DNA from: Paenibacillus sp. FSL M7-0420
Lineage (GTDB): Bacteria > Bacillota > Bacilli > Paenibacillales > Paenibacillaceae
Assembly: GCF_038002345.1 (NCBI RefSeq)
Contig: NZ_JBBOCJ010000001.1
Coordinates: 5,704,001-5,768,000 of the forward strand
Length of the DNA stretch: 64,000 bases
Direction: 5' to 3'
Part shown: in pieces, positions 37,060 through 46,763 of the stretch
Layout: every line of letters starts with the position of its first letter
Numbering within the stretch: the stretch's first letter is position 1
The notes under the pieces: model-generated
What the model saw: the letters and a program-made list of their open reading frames with translations, nothing else
Databases searched by the model: none
What the model was told of the DNA's origin: nothing
Made by a program: the position numbers and the translations under genes

Positions 37060-37236
37060 CGCTTTCGCACCTCCCATGGTTCATAAGTTGTGTCATATGC
37101 ATTCATTCTAACAAAAGCCGCATGAAAACACCAACAACCCGTGTCCGCAATTGGCGTTATTGGCACGCTTACCCATCGGTATGTAGTATTCGCTGAACAT
37201 TCGTGTCCTATGCCGCCGCTCTCCCCTACTCAGCCA

Positions 37237-37272
37237 TAAAAAATCCCCCGGCAGCTGCCCGCCAGGGGATTC
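37237..37272 (-). terminator. Terminator of lonB
   Basis: Stem AATCCCC/GGGGATT with an inner GGC/GCC hairpin, followed by TTTTT on the minus strand. It separates lonB from lon, so lon has its own promoter. Confidence 0.75.
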
Positions 37273-37290
37273 CTTCACACTATGCCTGTC

Positions 37291-39000
37291 TTACCCGGGC
37301 ATACTCTCGCCCGAAGCGTCCGCCTTCAGCAGTGAAGGCGCCGAAGAGAAGGTCTCGCCGGATACGGCGGGCATCCGGATATCCGCCGTGTCGGTGCCGA
37401 ACAGGTGGCGGAAGACTTCCTCCACCGTGTCCACGGGGATCACCCGCAACGCGCCGAGATCGGCGAACAGCGACTGCCAGTTCTCCTTCGGAATCAGCAC
37501 AGTCGTTGCTCCAGCCTGGAAGGCAGCCTCCACCTTGGCGACCACGCCGCCGACCGGCTTCACCCGGCCATGGATGCCGACCTCCCCGGTGATCGCCACC
37601 GTGTTGTCCACCGGCAGCTGCCGGATGGCAGAGACGATGGCCACCGCCATGGCCACCCCGGCGGACGGGCCGTCAATCGGCGTCCCGCCGGGGAAGTTAA
37701 TGTGCAGGTCATACTTGTCCGGCTCCAGCTTCATGGAGCGCAGGACGGTCAGCACATTCTCAATCGAGCCCCGGGCCATGCTCTTGCGCCGCACAGTCCG
37801 CGAGCCTCCGCGTGTCTCCTCTTCATCGACTACCCCGGTGATATTCAGCCTGCCCGGCCCGTTAAGGGCTGGCGCGGCTGAGACCTCAATCTCCAGCAGT
37901 GTGCCCATGCCGGGCCCGTAGACGGCAAGGCCGTTGACCAGTCCTACCTGCGGGGCGGATGGTATCTTACGCTCCGTCCGCAACGGCAGCTGGCTGCTGC
38001 TGGCGACCCATTCCACTTCCGCTGCGCTCAGCGTATCCCGGCCTTCGGTCAACGCAAGGCCCGCAGCCAGCTGAATCATATTCACCGCCTCGCGGCCGTT
38101 CGTAGCGTACTGCTGCACAACTTCGACCGCTTCGGGGCTTGGCTTCAGCCCAATCTTCTGGACGGCATCCCGTCCGATCACGGCAATCTCCTCCGGCAGC
38201 AGCGGACGGAAATAAATCTCCATGCAGCGCGAACGCAGCGCCGGCGAGATCTCGTCCGGCGACCGTGTCGTGGCACCGACCAGCCGGAAATCGGCAGGCA
38301 GGCCATTCTGGAAAATATCATGGATATACGCTGGTGTATTGCTGTCCTCCGAGTTGTAATAGGCGCTCTCCAGCAGTACCTTGCGGTCCTCCAGTACCTT
38401 CAGCAGCTTATTCATCTGAATCGGATGCAGCTCGCCAATCTCATCAAGGAACAGAATTCCGCCATGCGCCTTGGTCACCGCTCCGGGCTTCGGCTGCGGA
38501 ACTCCGGCCACACCCATGGCTCCTGCTCCCTGATAGATCGGATCATGCACGGAGCCGATCAGCGGATCGGCAATTCCGCGCTCGTCGAAGCGCGCCGTAG
38601 TGGCGTCGATCTCGGTGAATTTGGCATCGCGTTTGAATGGCGATAACGCGTTCTTCTTCGCTTCTTCCATAACTACCCGCGCCGCTGCCGTCTTGCCCAC
38701 ACCCGGCGGCCCGTAGATAATGACATGCTGTGGATTGGCACTGCATAACGCGGCCTTCAAGGCGCGCAGCCCGTCCTTCTGTCCGACGATATCGTCGATG
38801 GAGGCGGGGCGTGTCTTTTCCGAGAGCGGCTTGGTCAGTGAGATCATCCGCATCTTCCGCAGCTTATCCAGCTCCTTGCGCGATTCCCGGTCCACCGCCG
38901 TCTTGTTCGTCTTCTGTCCCCGCAGCAGATTCCAAAAATAAACGCCGATGACCAGCGCGAAAAAGAGCTGCACGACCATCAGCAATATACTTAGTTCCAT
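37291..39000 (-). CDS. lonB: Sporulation-type ATP-dependent protease LonB
   Basis: 569 residues: an N-terminal transmembrane helix (about 5-25), AAA+ module with G-P-P-G-V-G-K-T at 97-104, and a Lon protease domain with the catalytic Ser in D-G-P-S-A-G near 440. It lacks the LON substrate domain. In Bacillus lonB is expressed in the forespore. Divergent from the ger operon. Confidence 0.95.
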   Translation of the reverse strand: MELSILLMVVQLFFALVIGVYFWNLLRGQKTNKTAVDRESRKELDKLRKMRMISLTKPLSEKTRPASIDDIVGQKDGLRALKAALCSANPQHVIIYGPPGVGKTAAARVVMEEAKKNALSPFKRDAKFTEIDATTARFDERGIADPLIGSVHDPIYQGAGAMGVAGVPQPKPGAVTKAHGGILFLDEIGELHPIQMNKLLKVLEDRKVLLESAYYNSEDSNTPAYIHDIFQNGLPADFRLVGATTRSPDEISPALRSRCMEIYFRPLLPEEIAVIGRDAVQKIGLKPSPEAVEVVQQYATNGREAVNMIQLAAGLALTEGRDTLSAAEVEWVASSSQLPLRTERKIPSAPQVGLVNGLAVYGPGMGTLLEIEVSAAPALNGPGRLNITGVVDEEETRGGSRTVRRKSMARGSIENVLTVLRSMKLEPDKYDLHINFPGGTPIDGPSAGVAMAVAIVSAIRQLPVDNTVAITGEVGIHGRVKPVGGVVAKVEAAFQAGATTVLIPKENWQSLFADLGALRVIPVDTVEEVFRHLFGTDTADIRMPAVSGETFSSAPSLLKADASGESMPG

Positions 39001-39188
39001 AGGTCACCCTCCTGTATCCTTCCGTCTGCATGTTCTGTATTCAGCTTCTACTAGGTAGTATAGCCGTTTCAAACATTCGTAAACTCCGGCGGCAAAAAAA
39101 CAGGAACCGCACCGCCCTGCCGGGCAGTCTATTGCATACGATTTCCACAATCGGAAAGACTATACGGGATGATAGGAGGCGAATGAAC

Positions 39189-40652
39189 ATGACACAGCTG
39201 GAGAACGCAGGCTCGCCGCAGGAGAAGCTGCCGGATTCTATGTCCGCTTTTGTAGAGGGGACACAGGCCCGTCTGGGTACAAGTACAGATATCATCTACA
39301 GATTCATTACACTCGGACCCTCGTCCGTGGTGGTTGTATATATTGAAGGAATGGCTGATCCGCAAGCTCTGATGGAGGCCATTCAAGAAGACGAAGGCCG
39401 GTTCAATGCGTTCAGTGAACCGCAGCCGGAGCGCTGCCTGGAGCTGCTGCAGGAAAGAACAATCTCCCTCGGCAAAGTTGGAGGGATTACTAATTATACA
39501 GAGGTAGAGACGGAGCTGCTGGCCGGCAACTCGGTCATCTATATCGATGGAAGCACGAAGGCGTTGTCTGCCGGTACAGAAGCGCTGAAGCAGCGTTCAG
39601 TGGAAGACGCGGTATCCCAATCCGTAGTAAGAGGGCCGCGTGAAGGCTTCACCGAATCCCTGCGGGAGAACACGGCTCTGATCCGCCGGCGTATCCAGAA
39701 CCCCAAGCTGCGTATTGAACAGCGGAAGCTTGGAGAGCAGACCCAGACCAATGTCGCGGTGATGTATATTGAAGGCAATGCCGATCCCGAAGTGCTGCAG
39801 GAGCTGCGCAGGCGGCTGGATGCCGCTAAGCTCGACAGTGTGCTGGAGAGTAACTATGTTGAAGAGATGATTCAGGACCAGCGCTACAGCCCCTTTCCGA
39901 CGGTGTATAATACAGAACGCCCGGATACTACAGCCTCTGCACTGCTGGAAGGCCGGATCGCCATTCTGGTCGAGGGTACCCCGTTTGTCCTGGTGGTTCC
40001 GGCGCTATTGGTGCAGTTCTTCCAGTCCAGTGAGGATTATTACCAGCGGAGTGATTTTGCCAGTCTGGTCCGGATGCTCCGGTTCTTCTGCTTTGCCATC
40101 GCCCTGCTGACTCCCTCCTTCTATATAGCGATTACTACCTTCCACCAGGAGATGATTCCTACCACTCTGCTGATCAGTCTGATCGGACAGCGCGAGGGGA
40201 TTCCTTTTCCGGCCTTCCTGGAAGCCTTCATCATGGAGATTACCTTCGAGATTCTGCGTGAGGCCGGCATCCGTCTGCCCAAATCGATCGGCCAGTCCGT
40301 GTCCATCGTCGGAACGCTGGTGATCGGCCAAGCGGCGGTCGATGCAGGACTCGTCTCGGCGGCTATGGTTATCGTCGTATCCATTACAGCCATTGCCAAT
40401 TTCGCCTTGCCTGCCTTCAATGTGGGAATTTCCGTGCGGATGCTGCGGTTTGTCCTGATGGTCATTGCCGCCTCCTTCGGTTTATTCGGAATCATTATTG
40501 CCTTGATTATTCTGGGATTGCATCTGTGCAGCCTTGAATCTATGGGCATTCCTTACATGACCTCGTTTGCCCCCATCCGCTGGCAGAGCCAGAAGGATAC
40601 GTTCATCCGCTTATCCCGGCGCACCATGAAGAAGTATTTTGGGCAGAATTAG
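39189..40652 (+). CDS. Spore germination protein GerAA-type subunit
   Basis: 487 residues: a soluble N-terminal part of ~240 residues, then five or so transmembrane helices and a short C-terminal tail, as in GerAA/GerBA/GerKA. Germinant receptors sit in the inner spore membrane and open ion channels on nutrient binding. The ATG at 39189 is 9 bases from AGGAGG; the ATG at 39183 is too close. First gene of a ger operon ordered A, C, small, B. Confidence 0.95.
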   Translation: MTQLENAGSPQEKLPDSMSAFVEGTQARLGTSTDIIYRFITLGPSSVVVVYIEGMADPQALMEAIQEDEGRFNAFSEPQPERCLELLQERTISLGKVGGITNYTEVETELLAGNSVIYIDGSTKALSAGTEALKQRSVEDAVSQSVVRGPREGFTESLRENTALIRRRIQNPKLRIEQRKLGEQTQTNVAVMYIEGNADPEVLQELRRRLDAAKLDSVLESNYVEEMIQDQRYSPFPTVYNTERPDTTASALLEGRIAILVEGTPFVLVVPALLVQFFQSSEDYYQRSDFASLVRMLRFFCFAIALLTPSFYIAITTFHQEMIPTTLLISLIGQREGIPFPAFLEAFIMEITFEILREAGIRLPKSIGQSVSIVGTLVIGQAAVDAGLVSAAMVIVVSITAIANFALPAFNVGISVRMLRFVLMVIAASFGLFGIIIALIILGLHLCSLESMGIPYMTSFAPIRWQSQKDTFIRLSRRTMKKYFGQN

Positions 40653-40693
40653 CAGGTTGACATGAACTCTCTTCAACGAAAGGACTGCTGGAC

Positions 40694-41899
40694 ATGTGGA
40701 GAAAATTCCTGAGTATCCTTCTAATCATCAGCCTTACCTTGCTCACCGGATGCTGGAGCCGCAAAGAGCTGAATGATCTGGCTCTCGTCATGGCGCTCGG
40801 CATTGATCTCGATCCGGGCGGCTATGCCGTCACCGTTCAGGTGATGAATCCCGGGGAGGCGGGCAACCAGAAGGGCGGCAGATCCGGGGGGATGCCTGTG
40901 GTTACCTATCAGACCATTGGCAGAACTGTTCCCGATGCGTTGCAGCGCATGCTGAGCATGACTCCGCGTATGCTGTATCTGGCCCATATCCGCGTGTTAG
41001 TCATCGGAGAGGCCTTGGCACGCAGAGGAGTCAGCGATGTGCTGGACTTCATCTCACGCAACCATGAGCTGCGTACCGATTTCTTCCTGATGGTAGCGAA
41101 GGAATCCAAGGCTTCCAAGATACTGGAAATCATCACTCCATTCGAGCATATTCCGGCGAACTCCCTGTATTCTTCTATTCTGGTCTCGCATAAAAAATGG
41201 GCAGCTACCGGGAAAGTGACCCTCCAGCAGTTCATTACCGAGCTTGAGCGCGGCGGCTCCAATCCGGTGATGTCCGGTGTGCAACTGAATGGGGGCGGGC
41301 AGAATGGAGGGTCCGTGAACAATGTGGATACGATCCGCCCGAAGACCATGATCGAGCATGCGGGAATCGCAGTGTTCAAAAAAGACAGGCTGGTCGGCTG
41401 GCTGGACGAGCCTGGCAGCAAAACGGTCAACTATGTCCTGGATGAGGTAGACTCCACAGTTAGCAATGTATCCATTCCCGGAGGCGGGCTTGCAGGCTTC
41501 ATAATAACCCGTTCAGACAGCAAGCTGGACGTCCGGCTAGATACACAGGGCAAGCCTGAATTTACGGTAAAGCTAAATATAGAAGCCAATCTTACCACGA
41601 TTCAAGGCAAGCTTAATCTGAATAATCCGGCCAGCATCGAAGATATTCAGAGGAATCTGGAGCAGAATTATGACCTCAGCCTCACGCAAAATATACGGAA
41701 GGTCCAGCAGAAATACGGCGCTGACATCTTCGGCTTCGGCGAAGCCCTGCACCGGAAGTATCCCCGTCTGTGGCGAACATACCGCGAGCATTGGGAGGGC
41801 AGCTTCAGAACCGTCAAGGTTAATGTACGTTCCAAGATAGTCATTCAGCGCATCGGTTCGGTCATCCAACCCTTGAACCAGGAGATGGAGGAAAAATGA
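40694..41899 (+). CDS. Spore germination lipoprotein GerAC-type subunit
   Basis: 401 residues. Lipobox L-L-T-G-C (Cys20) and the W-S-R-K-E-L-N-D-L motif just after, both typical of Ger(x)C. It is the lipid-anchored subunit of the germinant receptor. A Gly-rich loop (G-G-G-Q-N-G-G) near 195 is an insertion. It overlaps the next small gene by 4 bases. Confidence 0.95.
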   Translation: MWRKFLSILLIISLTLLTGCWSRKELNDLALVMALGIDLDPGGYAVTVQVMNPGEAGNQKGGRSGGMPVVTYQTIGRTVPDALQRMLSMTPRMLYLAHIRVLVIGEALARRGVSDVLDFISRNHELRTDFFLMVAKESKASKILEIITPFEHIPANSLYSSILVSHKKWAATGKVTLQQFITELERGGSNPVMSGVQLNGGGQNGGSVNNVDTIRPKTMIEHAGIAVFKKDRLVGWLDEPGSKTVNYVLDEVDSTVSNVSIPGGGLAGFIITRSDSKLDVRLDTQGKPEFTVKLNIEANLTTIQGKLNLNNPASIEDIQRNLEQNYDLSLTQNIRKVQQKYGADIFGFGEALHRKYPRLWRTYREHWEGSFRTVKVNVRSKIVIQRIGSVIQPLNQEMEEK

Positions 41900-42105
41900 A
41901 TTGGAATCTGATTCTGCTGTTCTTTCTGTTACTGGTGTTGATCCTGAAGACACCTGCCGTAATCAGGCTACGGTCACTGCGGGATGCGGCCGCCTTCTAT
42001 AGTCTCTGGAGTCTTACTGTTGCGGCAACCGTACTGGACATGGCAGACCTGCCTCAGTTCAGGCCGCTCGACTGGGTACGCAGTCTCATGCAGCTTCTGT
42101 CCTGA
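41896..42105 (+). CDS. Small membrane protein in the ger operon
   Basis: 69 residues with hydrophobic segments at about 4-18 and 33-50. It starts with the ATGA overlap of the GerAC-type gene and so is translationally coupled. No family recognised. Small membrane subunits (GerD/GerX-like) are known in some ger operons, so it may be an accessory receptor subunit. Confidence 0.7.
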   Translation: MNWNLILLFFLLLVLILKTPAVIRLRSLRDAAAFYSLWSLTVAATVLDMADLPQFRPLDWVRSLMQLLS

Positions 42106-42139
42106 AATAACTTTCAAGCGAGAGGGAGTGAACCACCCT

Positions 42140-43240
42140 GTGAAGAATCGTTCGGGTATTTCCTTACGGCAGTTCTATATCATGACATTCGGACTCACCA
42201 TCGGAACCTCCATTCTGATCATCCCAAGCGGACTGGCGCATACCGCAAGAGAAGATGCCTGGATCGCTGCACTTTGCAGCCTCCTGATGAATCTGGTTAT
42301 GGTCATCCTATATCTCGCGGTTGCCCGCTTGTATCCCGGCAAAGATCTCTACGAAATACTCGAAGCGGGGTTCGGCAAATGGGTTGGCAAAATCATCTCG
42401 TTACTGTATCTGTTCTATTTCATGATTCTCACCGGCACGCTGCTGGGCGACCTGGGCTTCTTCATCACCAGTGAGATTCTGCCCGAAACACCGATAGAAG
42501 CGGTCCAGATTATCTTCCTGACCGCTGCCATAGTAAGTGTCAGTTCAGGGATTGTCGTATTTGCCAGAGTATGCGAATTATTATTCCCCTGGGTGCTGTT
42601 CCTGTTCCTGATTCTGGTGCTGGCCCTGATTCCCAAAATCGAATGGAATCATATCAAGCCGGTCCTGGAAGGGGGCTTACCTCCTGTCCTCCTCGGCGGC
42701 TATCAATCTGCTGTGTTTCAGGAGCTCATCGTGCTGATGACCTTCCTGCCACTCGTCAGGAAGCCAAAAAGCGGGGAGCGGGCCTTTCTGCTGGGCACGT
42801 TCACAGGCGGCATGGTCCTTAGCCTCATTGTGCTGCTCAGCTTGCTCATTCTTGGGATTGAACAGACGGAGAACAGCACCTTCCCCGCCTATACTCTCGC
42901 CAAGACGATTAATATCGGAAATATTCTACAGCGGGTCGAAGGCATTCTGATCACCATTTGGGTACTGACCTTTTTCATCAAAATCTCGTTGCTCTACTTC
43001 TCCATTCTGAAGGGGCTGCAATCCGTCTTCCATCTGCTGAAGCAGGACTATCTCATCTATCCCTTGGCTGTATTGTTCATCATCATCGCTTGGAATACCT
43101 ATATCAACACCGTTTATATCAATGAAATCATTGCAAAGGTATGGGGGAATTTCGCGTTTATCTTCTTGGTACTTCTTCCGCTGCTGCTCTATGGGCTAAC
43201 TTTGCTGAAGAAAACTATTCATCGGCTCCGCACAAAATAA
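42140..43240 (+). CDS. Spore germination permease-like GerAB-type subunit
   Basis: 366 residues with ten transmembrane helices, APC-type permease fold. I-S-L-R-Q-F-Y-I-M-T-F-G and I-G-T-S-I-L-I-I-P are typical. It is the germinant-binding subunit. Start taken as the GTG at 42140, about 11 bases behind AGGGAG; another GTG at 42128 directly abuts the site. The length matches the family. Confidence 0.92.
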   Translation: MKNRSGISLRQFYIMTFGLTIGTSILIIPSGLAHTAREDAWIAALCSLLMNLVMVILYLAVARLYPGKDLYEILEAGFGKWVGKIISLLYLFYFMILTGTLLGDLGFFITSEILPETPIEAVQIIFLTAAIVSVSSGIVVFARVCELLFPWVLFLFLILVLALIPKIEWNHIKPVLEGGLPPVLLGGYQSAVFQELIVLMTFLPLVRKPKSGERAFLLGTFTGGMVLSLIVLLSLLILGIEQTENSTFPAYTLAKTINIGNILQRVEGILITIWVLTFFIKISLLYFSILKGLQSVFHLLKQDYLIYPLAVLFIIIAWNTYINTVYINEIIAKVWGNFAFIFLVLLPLLLYGLTLLKKTIHRLRTK

Positions 43241-43290
43241 GCGCCCCGCCACAAACGTCTGATCAAACAGACTTCTGCAGCAGGGCGCTT
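43238..43290. terminator. Hairpin between convergent ger operon and ispG
   Basis: Seven-base outer stem AGCGCCC/GGGCGCT enclosing a second hairpin (GTCTG/CAGAC). On the minus strand TTATTTTG follows; on the plus strand only TT. It may terminate both converging transcripts, better for ispG. Confidence 0.55.
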
Positions 43291-43347
43291 CAAGTACATG
43301 GACATAATTATAATTAGGACAGGGTTCGTGACGAACGGGGCGTTCTG

Positions 43348-44493
43348 TTAATTCCCGTTCTCCGAATTGCTGAGCGCAGCGGCCGGAGCCAGTCCGGCAT
43401 GACTGCGGCCGGGAATCTCGCCGGTCGCCTCAAAATGCTCCACAATAATGTCAATCTCCTTCTTCAGCTCGGAGACCAGCTCCGCCTCAGGCACCTTGCG
43501 GATCATCTTGCCGTAACGGAACAACAGCCCTTCTCCGCGCGCACCGGCGATGCCGATGTCCGCTTCTCTGGCTTCCCCCGGACCATTCACCGCACAGCCG
43601 AGGACGGATACCTTAATCGGCACCTTCAGCTTGGAGATGTACTCCTCCACTTCGTTCGCAATCGAGAAGAGGTCAATATCCAGGCGTCCGCAGGTCGGGC
43701 AGGAGATCAGTGTTGCCGCATTCGAGATCAGACCGAAGGTCTTCAGCAGTTCACGCGCTACCTTCACTTCCTCCACCGGATCAGCACTCAGGGAGATCCG
43801 CACTGTACTGCCGATGCCCATGGAGAGCAGCGCGCCGATCCCGGCGGAGCTCTTCACTGTTCCGGCGAACAGAGTACCGGACTCGGTAATCCCCAGATGC
43901 AGCGGATAAGGAATGACCTCCGCTGCCTTGCGGTAGGCTTCGATGGCCATTGGCACATCGGACGCCTTCAGCGATACGATAATATCGTGGAAGTCCAGCT
44001 CCTCCAGAATGCCGATATGGTACAAGGCACTCTCAACCATCGCCTCCGGAGTAGGATAACCGTATTTCTCCAGCAGGTGATTCTCCAGTGAACCGGCGTT
44101 AACCCCGATACGGATCGGTATCCCCTTCTCCTTACAGGCCTTAACGACAGCTTCCACCTTATCACGGCGTCCGATATTGCCGGGATTGATCCGCACCTTG
44201 TCGATGCCGTTCTCAATCGCCAGCAGGGCCAGCTTGTAATTGAAATGAATATCCGCTACGAGCGGGATATGAATCCGCGCCTTGATCTCCTTAATTGCTG
44301 CTGCCGCTTCTTCATTGTTGACCGTCACCCGCACGAGCTGACAGCCGGCTTCCTCCAGCCGCAGAATCTCGGCCACGGTTGCCTCCACATCAGCGGTCTT
44401 GGTCGTACACATGCTTTGGATGGCAACCTCGTTGTTACCCCCGATAATCACTCCGCCAACATTGACGGGACGGGTCTGGTGTCTCAGGAACAT
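43348..44493 (-). CDS. ispG: 4-hydroxy-3-methylbut-2-enyl diphosphate synthase
   Basis: 381 residues: TIM-barrel N-terminal domain and a [4Fe-4S] domain with I-S-C-P-T-C-G and G-C-A-V-N-G-P-G-E, the cysteines and Glu that hold the cluster. It reduces the cyclic diphosphate MEcPP to HMBPP in the non-mevalonate isoprenoid pathway. ATG at 44493 has GGGGGAG 6 bases upstream; earlier in-frame starts run through a large hairpin and lack a better site. Confidence 0.95.
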   Translation of the reverse strand: MFLRHQTRPVNVGGVIIGGNNEVAIQSMCTTKTADVEATVAEILRLEEAGCQLVRVTVNNEEAAAAIKEIKARIHIPLVADIHFNYKLALLAIENGIDKVRINPGNIGRRDKVEAVVKACKEKGIPIRIGVNAGSLENHLLEKYGYPTPEAMVESALYHIGILEELDFHDIIVSLKASDVPMAIEAYRKAAEVIPYPLHLGITESGTLFAGTVKSSAGIGALLSMGIGSTVRISLSADPVEEVKVARELLKTFGLISNAATLISCPTCGRLDIDLFSIANEVEEYISKLKVPIKVSVLGCAVNGPGEAREADIGIAGARGEGLLFRYGKMIRKVPEAELVSELKKEIDIIVEHFEATGEIPGRSHAGLAPAAALSNSENGN

Positions 44494-44517
44494 GGTTTTC
44501 TCCCCCATAACGATCAA

Positions 44518-44581
44518 AGCTCCACCCTCTCCGCCCCCGCAGGTCATGCGGGGTGTGCGGGAGAAAGTGGAGACCTGAGCT
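44518..44581 (-). promoter_or_regulatory. Long stem-loop in the clpX-ispG gap (ispG leader)
   Basis: A 64-base imperfect hairpin: outer AGCT/AGCT ends, GCTCCAC/GTGGAG, CTCTCCGC/GCGGGAGA and a perfect CCCCGC/GCGGGG top with a 7-base loop. Its foot is about 24 bases before the ispG start. There is no strong T-run behind it, so it could be a weak clpX terminator or a leader structure controlling ispG. Confidence 0.5.
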
Positions 44582-44622
44582 GTATTGTTAAGCCGCATCA
44601 GGCCCGGTTATTTAAGCCTGGC

Positions 44623-45879
44623 TTACGCGCTTTCTTCTTTTTTCTTATCCTTCTTGAGACTAAGCTCCGGCAGGGACTTCTCCTTAACAACCTGCTCGGT
44701 AATGACACAATCCTTAATGTCATCCCGTGAAGGCACCTCGTACATCACGTCAAGCATAATGCTCTCGATGATGGCACGCAGTCCACGGGCACCGGTGTTG
44801 CGCTTGATCGCTTCCTTGGCAATTGCTTCAAGGGCAAGCGGCTCGAACTTCAGTGCTACATTATCCATCTCCAGCAGCTTCACATACTGCTTCACGAGCG
44901 CATTCTTAGGCTCGGAGAGAATACGCACCAGGGTGCTCTCATCAAGCGGCTCCAAGGTCGAGATTACCGGCAGACGGCCGACGAACTCTGGGATAAGACC
45001 GAACTTCAGCAGATCCTCAGGCAATACCATGGACAGGTATTCACCGGCCTTGAGGTCCTTCTGTCCTTCAACCGCTGCGTTGAAGCCGATGACTTTTTTG
45101 CCGATACGGCGCTTGATCATCTGCTCCAGGCCGTCGAAGGCACCGCCCACGATGAACAGAATGTTCGTCGTATCGATCTGGATGAATTCCTGATGCGGGT
45201 GCTTGCGTCCCCCTTGCGGCGGAACCGAAGCAACCGTACCTTCCAGAATCTTCAGCAGCGCCTGCTGAACGCCTTCACCGGATACGTCACGGGTAATGGA
45301 CGGGTTCTCGGATTTACGCGCTACCTTGTCAATTTCGTCTATATAGATAATGCCGCGTTCGGCTTTCTCCACATCATAATCAGCCGCTTGAATCAGCTTC
45401 AGGAGAATATTCTCAACGTCTTCACCGACATAACCGGCTTCCGTCAGGGAAGTGGCATCTGCAATGGCAAAAGGCACGTTGATGATCTTCGCCATCGTCT
45501 GCGCCAGCAGGGTCTTACCGGAGCCTGTAGGTCCGAGCAGCAGAATGTTGCTCTTCGTCAGCTCCACATCTTCAATCTTGCTCTGGCTGTTGACACGCTT
45601 GTAGTGATTGTATACAGCGACGGAGAGCGATTTCTTCGCTTGCTCCTGGCCGATCACGTATTGATCCAGAATATCACGGATTTCCTTCGGCTTCGGAATA
45701 TCCTTCATATCCAGCTCTTCCTCGTGGCCAAGCTCCTCTTCCACAATCTCTGTGCACAGCTCGATGCATTCGTCACATATATAAACACCAGGTCCCGCTA
45801 CGAGCTTACGAACCTGCTCTTGTGATTTGCCGCAAAAGGAACATTTCAATTGTCCTTTTTCATCATTAAATTTAAACAT
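44623..45879 (-). CDS. clpX: ClpX, unfoldase subunit of ClpXP
   Basis: 418 residues: zinc-binding domain with Cys13, Cys16, Cys35, Cys38; AAA+ with G-P-T-G-S-G-K-T at 116-123; the IGF-type loop is expected within the C-terminal half. It unfolds substrates into ClpP. 12 bases behind clpP, in one operon with it. Confidence 0.98.
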   Translation of the reverse strand: MFKFNDEKGQLKCSFCGKSQEQVRKLVAGPGVYICDECIELCTEIVEEELGHEEELDMKDIPKPKEIRDILDQYVIGQEQAKKSLSVAVYNHYKRVNSQSKIEDVELTKSNILLLGPTGSGKTLLAQTMAKIINVPFAIADATSLTEAGYVGEDVENILLKLIQAADYDVEKAERGIIYIDEIDKVARKSENPSITRDVSGEGVQQALLKILEGTVASVPPQGGRKHPHQEFIQIDTTNILFIVGGAFDGLEQMIKRRIGKKVIGFNAAVEGQKDLKAGEYLSMVLPEDLLKFGLIPEFVGRLPVISTLEPLDESTLVRILSEPKNALVKQYVKLLEMDNVALKFEPLALEAIAKEAIKRNTGARGLRAIIESIMLDVMYEVPSRDDIKDCVITEQVVKEKSLPELSLKKDKKKEESA

Positions 45880-45891
45880 CTTACCACCCCT

Positions 45892-46482
45892 TTAAGATAT
45901 GATCGGTGAAGAGAGTACCTGGTCAATGAGCCCGTATTCCTTCGCTTCTTCCGCGCTCATGAAGTTATCGCGGTCTGTATCCCGTTCGATTTTGTCAAGG
46001 GGCTGACCTGTGCGCTCTACATAAATCTGATTCAGCTTCTGTCTCGTCTTGAGAATCCAGTCGGTATGAATCCAGATGTCGGACGCCTGCCCCTGAACGC
46101 CGCCGAGCGGCTGATGAATCATAACCTCGCTGTTGGTCAGCGCATATCGCTTGCCGGGCGCTCCGGCTGTCAGGAGCAATGATCCCATACTGGCGGCCAT
46201 CCCTACGCAAATCGTTGAAACATCCGGTTTGATATATTGCATCGTATCATATATACCCATGCCGGCTGTCACAGAACCACCGGGCGAGTTGAGGTACAAG
46301 TGAATGTCTTTTTCGGGGTCATCTGCTGCCAGGAACAGCAACTGCGCAATAACCAGATTGGCGACATCATCGTCAATCGCACTGCTCAGGAAGATGATGC
46401 GATCCTTGAGCAATCTGGAATAGATATCGTATGAGCGTTCTCCCCGGCTTGTCGTTTCCACAACCATTGGTACCAGACTCAT
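45892..46482 (-). CDS. clpP: ClpP, proteolytic subunit
   Basis: 196 residues. Catalytic triad Ser98 (G-M-A-A-S-M-G), His123 (M-I-H-Q-P) and Asp172. A tetradecameric serine protease fed by ClpX. It sits between tig and clpX, unlike B. subtilis where clpP is elsewhere. Confidence 0.98.
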   Translation of the reverse strand: MSLVPMVVETTSRGERSYDIYSRLLKDRIIFLSSAIDDDVANLVIAQLLFLAADDPEKDIHLYLNSPGGSVTAGMGIYDTMQYIKPDVSTICVGMAASMGSLLLTAGAPGKRYALTNSEVMIHQPLGGVQGQASDIWIHTDWILKTRQKLNQIYVERTGQPLDKIERDTDRDNFMSAEEAKEYGLIDQVLSSPIIS

Positions 46483-46673
46483 GCCACCAACCTCTTTTCT
46501 CTATACAGATTAGTCTTTCCGTTTCAGAAATATTTTAACACGTTCAAAGCGGGATGTCATTTATTCACTGGCTCCCTAAACCGCATTGTTCATGTGCATG
46601 CCATTATAACGCAATTCCACGGACAATGCCAATTGAAGGGTCATGATATGTACTACTAAACGCCCGGCCCCCG

Positions 46674-46712
46674 ATAAAAATAAGGCACGTAACAAAAACT
46701 TACGTGCCTTAT
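46674..46712 (-). terminator. Terminator of tig
   Basis: Perfect 13-bp stem ATAAGGCACGTAA/TTACGTGCCTTAT with a 7-base loop and TTTTTA behind it on the minus strand. It separates tig from clpP-clpX. Nothing else is seen between 46483 and 46763. Confidence 0.88.
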
Positions 46713-46763
46713 CAAATCTCTATGGAGGCTAATGGATAGCCGTTCTAGGTAAAGGATTGAAGC

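Noticed and set aside
36960..37290. CtsR/HrcA heat-shock operators near lon and clp genes
   Set aside because: No CIRCE inverted repeat or CtsR heptad direct repeat was found in the lon, clpP or clpX upstream regions by eye.
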